Source: Magnetovibrio sp.
GTDB taxonomy: Bacteria > Pseudomonadota > Alphaproteobacteria > Rhodospirillales > Magnetovibrionaceae
Assembly: GCA_016763895.1 (NCBI GenBank)
Contig: JAESSV010000014.1
Coordinates: forward strand, 1-5,190
DNA: 5,190 nt
Direction of reading: 5' to 3'
Shown: positions 1-4,982 of the stretch, in pieces
Numbering within the stretch: the first letter of the stretch is position 1
How the letters are laid out: each line of letters starts with the position of its first letter
The notes under the pieces: model-generated
Told to the model about the DNA's origin: nothing
What the model saw: the letters and a program-made list of their open reading frames with translations, nothing else
The model's database searches: none
Made by a program: the position numbers and the translations under genes

Positions 1-209
1 GTATCGATGTAGGGAAACATGCCGTTGAAGCAAAGGTCGCCCATGTGCACGACATCGGACTCGACAAAAAACACAACCGTGTCGCCATCGATAACAGCAA
101 CAACCTTATGAAGGCCACCATCTTGAAGTTGGTCCAGGCTTTCAAGTTCCCCACCGTAGGCCGGAAAGGCAAAGACCACACAAACAAAAATATATTTCAA
201 CAATTGCAT
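1..209 (-). CDS. Secreted metallo-beta-lactamase-fold-like protein, partial (runs off left edge)
   Basis: The frame is open from an ATG at 209 to the window edge (69 codons). Residues 1-19 look like a signal peptide: one Lys, then a hydrophobic run (IFVCVVFAFPAYG), so the product is probably exported. Residues 41-69 contain DGDTVVFF followed by VVHMGDLCFNGMFPYID. I recognise this as the strand carrying the metal-binding Asp (HMGD, Asp58) of metallo-beta-lactamase-fold hydrolases. In that family the HxHxDH motif and a third metal His precede this segment by about 100 residues. Here only about 20 residues separate the signal peptide from DGDT, HxHxDH is absent, and the usual HTDGDT reads VIDGDT. 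Residues 31-46 (GGLHKVVAVIDGDTVV) instead resemble the start of a thermonuclease domain. It may be an internally deleted or chimeric relative, and metal-dependent hydrolase activity is doubtful. An alternative in-frame ATG lies at 254, but the signal peptide and a weak GGAAA upstream favour 209. The gene is divergent from pip. Confidence 0.55.
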   Translation of the reverse strand, partial: MQLLKYIFVCVVFAFPAYGGELESLDQLQDGGLHKVVAVIDGDTVVFFVESDVVHMGDLCFNGMFPYID

Positions 210-238
210 TTGAGCTGTTTCCGCGAGCAAGTTGGGTT

Positions 239-246
239 TGTATACT
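239..246. promoter_or_regulatory. Symmetric -10 element between the divergent genes
   Basis: The 43-bp gap between the minus-strand gene (start 209) and pip (start 253) contains the palindrome GTATAC at 240-245. It reads TATACT (241-246) on the plus strand and TATACA (244-239) on the minus strand, both acceptable sigma-70 -10 hexamers. On the plus strand, initiation 7 bases downstream would fall on the A of the pip ATG, giving a leaderless mRNA. On the minus strand it would give a leader of about 22 bases. No good -35 box is seen on either side, so this is tentative. Confidence 0.3.
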
Positions 247-252
247 GACCCC

Positions 253-1215
253 ATGGACTATGCACACGATAACGAGCTTTACCCAGCCTTCAAGTCTTTT
301 GATCAAGGCCATTTGAACGTTGGCGACGGTCACACCTTGTATTTCGAACGCGCGGGCAATCCGGACGGGATTCCTGTGTTGTATTTACATGGCGGGCCGG
401 GGGCTGGGTGTTCGCCATCACAACGTCGTTATTTCAACCCCGATATTTTCCTTGTGGTGCAATTTGATCAGCGCGGAGCGGGACGCTCAACACCCGGGGC
501 CTCAACCCACGCCAACACCACGGACCTGCTTGTTGCCGATATCGAAACCTTGCGTCAGCATCTTTCTATTGACCGATGGCTGGTGGCCGGGGGGTCGTGG
601 GGTGTTACGTTGGCATTGGCTTATGGACAAAGCCACCCTGCTGCTTGTTTAGGCTTTCTTTTGCGCGGTGTGTTTTTAGGCACCGATGTTGAGACCGAGT
701 GGTTTTTAAACCATATGGGAAAAGTCTTTCCAGAAGCCTATGCCAACTTTACCAACCATGTGGACGGACGTTCGGGCCAAGACCTTTTAGAGGCCTATTG
801 GACAAAATTAAATGATCCAGATCCCCAGCAACACATCCCGGCCGCGCGCATTTGGGCTCGGTTTGAAATTCAATGTTCGGCTTTGCTTCCGCCGAGGCTT
901 CCTGAAAGCACCCCCATGTTTGATGCTTACGCCTTGTCTTTGGCACGGCTGGAAGTTTATTATTTTAAACATAAGTTTTTCTTAGAACCTGACCAGATCA
1001 TCCAAAACATGGACGCGATTTCACACCTGCCGGTGACCATCGTACAAGGCAGATACGACATGGTGTGCCCCATTATGGCGGCCCACCGACTACATCTTGC
1101 GTGGCCGAATTCAAACTTGGTCATTGTACCCGATGCCGGTCATTCGGGATTAGAACCCGGTATTGCCTCTGCTTTGGTCAAAGCCGCCAAGCAAATGGCG
1201 CGGCAATTCGCATAA
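253..1215 (+). CDS. pip: Proline iminopeptidase (prolyl aminopeptidase), alpha/beta hydrolase, 320 aa
   Basis: A cytosolic serine peptidase that removes N-terminal proline from peptides (EC 3.4.11.5, peptidase family S33). The family layout is complete: an N-terminal LYP...GHLNVGDGHTLYFERAGNPDG block (residues 9-39), the oxyanion-hole HGGPG (46-50), FDQRGAGRS (71-79), the nucleophile elbow GGSWG with Ser115, the catalytic Asp269 in QGRYDMV, and His297 in PDAGHSG. Glu205 (WARFE) and Glu234 (ARLEVYYF) match the cap-domain glutamates that hold the substrate's free amino group in characterised enzymes. Length is normal. The frame extends to a TTG at 232, but ATG 253 suits the family start better. 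Neither start has a clear Shine-Dalgarno, and a -10-like TATACT lies just before the ATG, so translation could be leaderless. pagL follows after 64 bases with no visible terminator. An epoxide hydrolase-like paralogue is the only realistic alternative. Confidence 0.95.
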   Translation: MDYAHDNELYPAFKSFDQGHLNVGDGHTLYFERAGNPDGIPVLYLHGGPGAGCSPSQRRYFNPDIFLVVQFDQRGAGRSTPGASTHANTTDLLVADIETLRQHLSIDRWLVAGGSWGVTLALAYGQSHPAACLGFLLRGVFLGTDVETEWFLNHMGKVFPEAYANFTNHVDGRSGQDLLEAYWTKLNDPDPQQHIPAARIWARFEIQCSALLPPRLPESTPMFDAYALSLARLEVYYFKHKFFLEPDQIIQNMDAISHLPVTIVQGRYDMVCPIMAAHRLHLAWPNSNLVIVPDAGHSGLEPGIASALVKAAKQMARQFA

Positions 1216-1220
1216 AGTCA

Positions 1221-1249
1221 TTGATTTAACCAAAAATTTACACTTAAAT
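1221..1249 (+). promoter_or_regulatory. Possible sigma-70 promoter for pagL
   Basis: TTGATT (1221-1226) and TTAAAT (1244-1249) are separated by 17 bases in the gap between pip and pagL. Each matches the consensus hexamer at 4 of 6 positions, so this is a weak assignment. Read-through from pip is an equally good explanation. Confidence 0.22.
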
Positions 1250-1279
1250 GCCCACAACACTTGGGGGATTGAGAACATT

Positions 1280-1816
1280 ATGCGCAGCAAACTTAACCAT
1301 TTCATTTCAAGCTTGTCTTTGACGGGTCTCATTGCGGTCTTTGGCATCGTTTTTGGCCCGGCACCCGCCTTGGCCAAAGACCCTGCGTTTGTGTCCTTTG
1401 GCGTGGGATCTTATGATTGGAATCGTAAAAAAGACGAAGGCGTTGAAGTGCGTGTTGAATATCGTCACAACAAAAAATACCTTGGTATTTTCAAACCCTT
1501 TGTCGCCGTTGCCGCAACCAACAGCTCGAACAGCTTCTTCATTGGGGCTGGCGTTTTAGCGGACATCTATTTTGGCAAGCGGTGGGTCTTAACCCCAAGC
1601 TTTGCACCCCATTATTACAACGGCGGCAACTCCAAGCTTAACCTTGATTACGCACTTGAGTTTCGCTCTCAGGTCGAACTTGCCTATCGTTTCGATGACC
1701 GCTCGCGCATTGGCGTTGCTGTGTCTCATTATTCGAATGCATCTTTGGGCAAAACCAACCCCGGCACGGAATCTGCACACATTTATTATTCTATGCCCGT
1801 CAACTTCTTCGACTAA
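1280..1816 (+). CDS. pagL: Acyloxyacyl hydrolase / lipid A 3-O-deacylase, PagL family, 178 aa
   Basis: An outer-membrane beta-barrel enzyme that removes the 3-O-linked acyl chain of lipid A and so remodels the cell surface. Residues 1-32 form a signal peptide with a hydrophobic core and an ALA cleavage site before KDP. The mature part alternates polar and hydrophobic residues as barrel strands do, for example GVEVRVEYR, FFIGAGVLADIYF and LDYALEFRSQVELAYRF. The catalytic signature is clear: SHYSNASLG with His150 and Ser152, then NPGTES with Glu164, matching the His-Ser-Glu triad of Pseudomonas PagL. The protein ends in aromatic VNFFD, typical of barrel termini. Length fits the family. The frame is open upstream to 1163 inside pip, but only ATG 1280 puts the signal peptide at the N-terminus; GAG at 1271-1273 can serve as a weak ribosome site. 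The tRNA gene begins 24 bases after the stop. Confidence 0.88.
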   Translation: MRSKLNHFISSLSLTGLIAVFGIVFGPAPALAKDPAFVSFGVGSYDWNRKKDEGVEVRVEYRHNKKYLGIFKPFVAVAATNSSNSFFIGAGVLADIYFGKRWVLTPSFAPHYYNGGNSKLNLDYALEFRSQVELAYRFDDRSRIGVAVSHYSNASLGKTNPGTESAHIYYSMPVNFFD

Positions 1817-1840
1817 CACCAAAGCCCCCCACTCCATAAA

Positions 1841-1917
1841 GCGCCCGTAGCTCAGCAGGATAGAGCACCAGATTCCTAATCTGGGGGTCGTGGGTTCAAA
1901 TCCCGCCGGGCGCACCA
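1841..1917 (+). tRNA. tRNA-Arg (anticodon CCT)
   Basis: A complete cloverleaf of 77 bases with encoded CCA. Acceptor GCGCCCG (1841-1847) pairs with CGGGCGC (1907-1913), the discriminator is A1914, and CCA is at 1915-1917. The D stem is GCTC/GAGC. The anticodon stem CCAGA/TCTGG (1868-1872, 1880-1884) encloses loop TTCCTAA, giving anticodon CCT (1875-1877), which reads the arginine codon AGG. The variable loop is GGGTC. The T stem GTGGG/CCCGC encloses TTCAAAT. A run of five T follows at 1919-1923. The 3' part from the anticodon stem onward is the attachment site of the downstream island, whose insertion left this gene intact. Confidence 0.97.
1872..1917 (+). repeat. attL: 3' end of tRNA-Arg, direct repeat copy 1
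   Basis: These 46 bases, from the end of the 5' anticodon-stem strand to the CCA, recur in the same orientation at 4553-4598. The first 41 bases match at 39 positions and the whole 46 at 42. Tyrosine integrases commonly target exactly this part of a tRNA gene, so the copy inside the functional tRNA is taken as attL. Confidence 0.75.
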
Positions 1918-1952
1918 CTTTTTCAATGGCTTAACTGCAAATCCTTTTGTGA

Positions 1953-2121
1953 CGACATCATCTTGCAATCTGTAAGGCAACCCGCATTGAGATTTGTGGC
2001 GGTGAATTTTCGGCACGACGTGCGGCTATAGATTACGTTCAATCACGACTAAAAATCCCATCCACCCGAGACTTCCTTTTGCTTGATATGCGCTATGCCA
2101 TGCTCGAATGTGGGGCTTGGC
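1953..2121. other. Island left end: no recognisable gene
   Basis: On the plus strand one frame is open from 1953 to a TGA at 2280-2282 (109 codons). It reads with plausible composition around FSARRAAIDYVQSRLKI but has no good start or ribosome site and resembles no family I know. Its 3' half overlaps, in another frame, the decayed secreted-protein gene at 2122-2367, and both cannot be real there. I looked for integrase remnants on both strands and found none. Most likely this is decayed or unrelated filler sequence. Confidence 0.3.
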
Positions 2122-2367
2122 ATGTCAGGTCATACGGCACAACGCTCCGCACGAACTTCACGGCAATTGCCGAACGGAAAGCCAATATTGCTAGCTTTTG
2201 TCCTAATCAGCATTGCCCTTCCGGTCTATGCCAAAGACATCACGGGCTGTGGCGTATCGTAAATATTCTAAGGACTAAGTGAAGGCCGAGACGGAGGCCC
2301 AAAAGGCTAACCGGGGGCTATCGGTAATAAAATTTGCGATGCCGTGGGTGTGGCGACGGACATATAG
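2122..2367 (+). pseudogene. Decayed gene for a small secreted protein
   Basis: From ATG 2122 the frame reads a polar stretch, then a strong signal-peptide core (ILLAFVLISIALPVYA) and AKDITGCGVS, and stops at 2260-2262. Dropping one base continues as KYSKD, a TAA at 2276-2278, then VKAETEAQKANRG. Returning to the first frame near 2316 gives AIGNKICDAVGVATDI and a TAG at 2365-2367. The three pieces join into a plausible small periplasmic protein with a charged middle and two Cys, broken by two frame changes and one stop. The true start may be later than 2122, for example TTG 2167, because residues before the signal core are unusually polar. I do not recognise the family. It lies between the tRNA and the convergent NTPase gene, inside the island. 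Confidence 0.4.
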
Positions 2368-2380
2368 ATAAAATTGTGTT

Positions 2381-4294
2381 TTATTTATTTAAGTTTTTGA
2401 GAGGAACGTATATGGAAGTGTACGGAAACCTGATCAATAAAGGCTGAATATACCATTCAATATTATTTTCAATTGCATGCTTTGGTATTGCATCCATTTT
2501 GCTAGCTTTATTTCGTAAAATAACAGAAACTTTATTTAACCAAGGGATTTCATCTCTCAGTTTTTCAACAAATCCTGTGTGTTCATATCGTTGTTTAAAA
2601 ACAGATATAACGGTGAGCTGTTGATCTTGGGGTAGAGAGAGCAACTGATCAACAAAATCATCCGGCTCAATGTAACTCAAAATTGGGATTTCATAATAAA
2701 GCTGATTAACGGTATTATTTATACAAAGACGCTGGAAAAAAAGGTCTGTATCGTCATGCATTTCTTGCATCAATATTTTTGCTTTTTCAGGATAACTATC
2801 TTCGAGTGCTTCATCTTGGCGCGTACATAAATAAGAGATGAGTTCCTGATACTCATCTGATTGTTTTTCGCGAAAACAAAGGCCTCCATAGCCACCCATA
2901 TTGCGATTAAGGGAAGCAAATTCATTATTGTCAGTTTCTAATTTATTATCTTGAAAAAGATCATCAATATACGTTTTGACCTCCTGAAACACCTCTGCCC
3001 TAGATTTCGGAATGGCTTTTATATCGGCCAGCCATAAACGTATTCCAATTACATGCATAATTTCACCGGTAATTATAAATTCACGGTTAGTAAACTGTTC
3101 TTCGAATTTATGAAGAGCAGTGGATACATGTTCTTGATCGCGTCTTGTTGCATCCCAAAGGATGCGCCATGAAGCCTCTTTCTTGGGTGGTGTGAAATAA
3201 TGATGTTGATCTAAAGATGTGTGAATTTTTGTTTTATCGATTATGCTATTGCCTAATATATTAGCTAACACATCATAGCCCAAAATAGTTTGATCGAATG
3301 GAACCTCAGGATAACGTTTTTTAATCTCCTGAGTAAACGGAAGTTTATCAACTTTATCTTTTGTAATTTCTTTACCCCAGAATAATCTGCTAAATTCAAT
3401 AATTCTCTCATGCGGTAATCGACCTTTTTTTAGCTCAAAAGACAGAGCAAAAAACACACGGTAAATATCTTTCATAGCTTGATTATGAGCCTTATGAACT
3501 GTGGTCAAGGCCTTAGAAAAACGTTCAAAATCCCACATTGTCCTTTGAAGAGTGCGCAGATTTCGAGCTTTTGACCGATCAAAAATTAATTGAATTTCAG
3601 ACATATTTGATTGATATAACTTTTTGATGCTTGTGCTATTTATAGCCTCGAGGAAATGATTGAATGCGGCCTCAAATTCGGCCCTTACTTCAAATGTTTT
3701 GCCAATTAACTTTTCTTTAATTTTAATGTAGTCATCGCCGCCGTTTTCAAGAATTTTATCTTCATCAGCAAGAATAATTACTTTGCAATCTTCATGTTCT
3801 ACAAAAGCGTTGATATAGCCCAATATATCTTTAATCGGAATTGAGCACCGCTCTAGGTCGTCAAAGACTATAGGGAGTTGGTTCGTATTTTTAAGATAAT
3901 CTGGAAGCGCAATAACTGGTGCCTGAGCACTAATATTAGCATCTGTTTTTTTATCACCGTCGAGATCAACTTTAATCGAAGCCTTGAGCAGGCCTTTAAA
4001 TATCTTCCCTGCAATATGTGCGCCCTTGGAAGAAAGAAGAGGATGCAATTGAGTGAAGAAAGCATCTTCAATTTCTTGCGTGCTTGTCAGACCGTATAAG
4101 CTAACATAGAGGTGGTTTAATTCCCTAGGTTTACTACCAGAACTTTTAGGGATGTAAGTTTTAAAAAATCGATCCACAAGATGAGTTTTTCCTGTCCCCC
4201 ATTTACCTTTAATGAGCACTGCATATTGGGGGGCAAAGGAAAGATCACTGTAATATTTAAGAAAGTCCTCAATGTGTGTATTAATTTCACTCAT
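2381..4294 (-). CDS. KAP-family P-loop NTPase, 637 aa, candidate phage-defence protein
   Basis: The N-terminal half is a STAND-class KAP-type NTPase. The Walker A motif is GKWGTGKT (30-37). Walker B is LPIVFDDLERC (140-150) with Asp145/Asp146. A sensor-like strand KVIILADEDKI follows at 171-181, and NLRTLQR (245-251) fits the conserved C-terminal arginine motif. KAP proteins often carry membrane helices inserted between Walker A and B; here that span (38-139) has only an amphipathic IAGKIFKGLLKASI segment and no convincing membrane helix, so the protein is probably cytosolic. Residues 260-637 are helical-looking and unrecognised, and may be a sensor or effector region. The family includes plasmid F PifA, which excludes T7, and QatA of the Qat defence system, but none of the other Qat genes is present. 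ATG 4294 has a good AAGGA 8 bases upstream. The gene is AT-rich relative to pip and pagL and is the sole intact cargo of the tRNA island, suggesting horizontal acquisition. NTPase identity is firm; a defence role is inferred. Confidence 0.85.
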   Translation of the reverse strand: MSEINTHIEDFLKYYSDLSFAPQYAVLIKGKWGTGKTHLVDRFFKTYIPKSSGSKPRELNHLYVSLYGLTSTQEIEDAFFTQLHPLLSSKGAHIAGKIFKGLLKASIKVDLDGDKKTDANISAQAPVIALPDYLKNTNQLPIVFDDLERCSIPIKDILGYINAFVEHEDCKVIILADEDKILENGGDDYIKIKEKLIGKTFEVRAEFEAAFNHFLEAINSTSIKKLYQSNMSEIQLIFDRSKARNLRTLQRTMWDFERFSKALTTVHKAHNQAMKDIYRVFFALSFELKKGRLPHERIIEFSRLFWGKEITKDKVDKLPFTQEIKKRYPEVPFDQTILGYDVLANILGNSIIDKTKIHTSLDQHHYFTPPKKEASWRILWDATRRDQEHVSTALHKFEEQFTNREFIITGEIMHVIGIRLWLADIKAIPKSRAEVFQEVKTYIDDLFQDNKLETDNNEFASLNRNMGGYGGLCFREKQSDEYQELISYLCTRQDEALEDSYPEKAKILMQEMHDDTDLFFQRLCINNTVNQLYYEIPILSYIEPDDFVDQLLSLPQDQQLTVISVFKQRYEHTGFVEKLRDEIPWLNKVSVILRNKASKMDAIPKHAIENNIEWYIQPLLIRFPYTSIYVPLKNLNK

Positions 4295-4409
4295 AATAGC
4301 TTTCCTTAAAATACCAATAGATGTTTCTTTCTACAACCTTACAAGCCCTTATAAGATCAATGCAAATCTGTTTGAGGCTATTAACATTATTTTGGAATAG
4401 GAAGGGTGA

Positions 4410-4484
4410 ATGCCCCGTGGTGCACCCATGGCACAATCGGGAGTGAAAAAGTACGATATTTGGGGCATGGCGCGGGAAGTTTAA
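4410..4484 (+). CDS. Very short ORF (24 aa), probable truncated gene start
   Basis: An AGGAAGGG run at 4399-4406 is well placed before ATG 4410. The reading frame begins MPRGAPMAQSGVKKYDIWG and ends with MAREV and TAA at 4482-4484. Local composition is GC-richer than the flanking sequence. The peptide has no signal or membrane segment and reads like the N-terminus of a longer cytosolic protein whose remainder has been lost, not like a finished small protein. I cannot name a family. A longer frame overlaps it (4406-4621) and crosses the attR repeat, but it looks like a shadow. It lies upstream of, and divergent from, the NTPase gene. Confidence 0.35.
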   Translation: MPRGAPMAQSGVKKYDIWGMAREV

Positions 4485-4552
4485 ATATTCTAACCACCTG
4501 TATTCATTTGTCTTATTCTATCCCCAACGCCCCCCTTAATCATCTGGGACAA

Positions 4553-4598
4553 ATTCCTAATCTGGGGGTCGTGAGTTTAAATCCCGCCGGGCGTTCCA
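4553..4598 (+). repeat. attR: degenerate copy of the tRNA-Arg 3' end, direct repeat copy 2
   Basis: Matches 1872-1917 at 42 of 46 positions. Differences are G to A at 4574, which breaks a T-stem pair, C to T at 4578, the normally invariant C of the T loop, and two bases at 4594-4595 just before a retained CCA. No 5' half of a tRNA precedes it, so it cannot make a tRNA. Same orientation as the intact gene, as expected of the right attachment site of an integrated element. Confidence 0.72.
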
Positions 4599-4724
4599 AT
4601 GCTCTTATATATTTTCGTTAATGACTTATTGATTTACGGTTCTGTTTTGCAGGCGGTAGAGGGTGTCTTTTATGGCGCACGAGCTTTGCGTCAATCTGGC
4701 AAGAGATTCAGCGGAAATGAGTAA
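4599..4724 (+). CDS. Possible 41-aa ORF immediately after attR
   Basis: ATG 4599 opens a frame reading MLLYIFVNDLLIYG, then SVLQAVEGVFYGARALRQSG and a basic tail, stopping at 4722-4724. Codons and residue mix look protein-like: a hydrophobic first part and a Lys/Arg-containing end. There is no Shine-Dalgarno, and the start abuts the att repeat. It may be the tail of a larger chromosomal gene that was cut away, or chance. A second short frame (4672-4764, beginning MAHELCVNLARD) overlaps it, and at most one is real. No family recognised. Confidence 0.22.
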   Translation: MLLYIFVNDLLIYGSVLQAVEGVFYGARALRQSGKRFSGNE

Positions 4725-4760
4725 TAAGATTAGACTTAAATTTCTTTGGATTATCGAAGC

Positions 4761-4803
4761 ATAGGCATGCCTATTTATTAGGCACGTAATAATCTTTGCC
4801 TAA
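4761..4803. promoter_or_regulatory. Cluster of four TAGGCA half-sites (two inverted pairs)
   Basis: ATAGGCATGCCTAT (4761-4774) is a perfect 14-base palindrome. It is followed by TTAGGCA (4778-4784) and TGCCTAA (4797-4803), an inverted pair with a 12-base spacer. The same half-site TAGGCA thus occurs four times in 43 bases. It could be a tandem operator for a dimeric regulator upstream of urtA, or transcribed hairpins. It is not followed by a T-run, which argues against a simple terminator. Confidence 0.4.
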
Positions 4804-4814
4804 AATTTAATCAG

Positions 4815-4845
4815 CAAACGAAGCGATAGACCGCTCTTCCGTTTG
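4815..4845. other. Bulged inverted repeat / potential hairpin
   Basis: CAAACG (4815-4820) pairs with CGTTTG (4840-4845), and AGCG (4822-4825) pairs with CGCT (4832-4835), with one bulged base on the left and four on the right around a 6-base loop. No T-run follows, so a rho-independent terminator is not supported. It may terminate or process upstream transcripts in another way, or be chance. Confidence 0.25.
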
Positions 4846-4918
4846 ATGATTTTCCTGGGGCACGCCATAACCGATTGATTTTAATAGTATTTATCAAAAG
4901 TTTACACAATTTTAAGAA

Positions 4919-4935
4919 TTGGCATGGAACTTGCG
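4919..4935 (+). promoter_or_regulatory. Sigma-54 (RpoN) promoter of urtA
   Basis: TTGGCATGGAACTTGC matches the -24/-12 consensus YTGGCACG-N4-TTGC with one mismatch (C to T in GGCAC). The spacing is exact: GG at 4921-4922 and GC at 4933-4934, 10 bases between the dinucleotides. With C4934 as -12, transcription would begin near 4946, 37 bases before the urtA ATG. Urea transport is a nitrogen-limitation function commonly under NtrC and RpoN control in proteobacteria, which fits. I could not find a convincing NtrC dyad upstream. Confidence 0.65.
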
Positions 4936-4937
4936 AA

Positions 4938-4954
4938 ATGATTGGAGGGAACTT
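4938..4954 (+). repeat. Shine-Dalgarno-containing direct repeat, copy 1
   Basis: ATGATTGGAGGGAACTT recurs 24 bases downstream at 4962-4978 with one mismatch (G to C at the third base). This copy contains a GGAGG at 4944-4948. If the sigma-54 start near 4946 is right, this copy is mostly at the transcript's first bases. Confidence 0.6.
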
Positions 4955-4961
4955 AAAATTT

Positions 4962-4978
4962 ATCATTGGAGGGAACTT
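4962..4978 (+). repeat. Shine-Dalgarno-containing direct repeat, copy 2 (urtA ribosome site)
   Basis: Second copy of the 17-base repeat. Its GGAGG (4968-4972) lies 10 bases before ATG 4983 and is the likely urtA ribosome-binding site. A second AGG sits directly against the ATG (4980-4982) and is too close to act. Confidence 0.6.
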
Positions 4979-4982
4979 TAGG

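Larger units (their letters stand above)
1872..4598. mobile_element. Small tRNA-Arg-integrated genomic island, about 2.7 kb, no visible integrase
   Basis: The island is bounded by direct repeats of the tRNA-Arg 3' end (1872-1917 and 4553-4598). It lies downstream of the tRNA, as expected for integration that regenerates the tRNA. Its only intact large gene is the KAP-family NTPase on the minus strand. That gene is clearly AT-rich: two 60-base lines counted inside it have 17 and 19 G/C, against 39 in a line counted inside pip. The rest is decayed coding sequence. No ORF in the interior has integrase, excisionase, transposase or relaxase features, so the element is either a deletion remnant or mobilised in trans. 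The right-hand repeat has diverged by transitions inside the T arm, suggesting the insertion is not recent. Confidence 0.65.

Noticed and set aside
1589..1918. Long minus-strand frame across pagL and the tRNA
   Set aside because: Antisense to pagL, which has a signal peptide and catalytic triad, and to the tRNA gene. A shadow frame.
2260..2271. 12-base match TAAATATTCTAA also at 4482-4493
   Set aside because: A single AT-rich 12-mer match is expected by chance about once in a window this size; it has no structural context.
1953..2282. 109-codon open frame downstream of the tRNA, possible integrase remnant
   Set aside because: No start or ribosome site, no integrase motifs (no R...HxxR...Y pattern), and it conflicts with the more protein-like secreted-protein fossil in another frame.
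4420..4440. GGTGCACC and nearby GGCAC as an NtrC-like site
   Set aside because: Half-site spacing does not match the NtrC dyad, and it lies inside the island about 500 bases from the urtA promoter.
4521..4537. CCCAACGCCCCCC upstream of attR resembles CCAAAGCCCCCC before the intact tRNA (1818-1830), which could mean a duplicated tRNA with a deleted 5' half
   Set aside because: The similarity stops after about 13 bases of low complexity and does not connect to the repeat with consistent spacing. Integration explains the repeat better.
4406..4621. 71-codon open frame crossing the attR repeat
   Set aside because: It starts at GTG, spans the att repeat and flanks of different origin, has no family resemblance, and overlaps the better-initiated ORF at 4410. 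Treated as a shadow.
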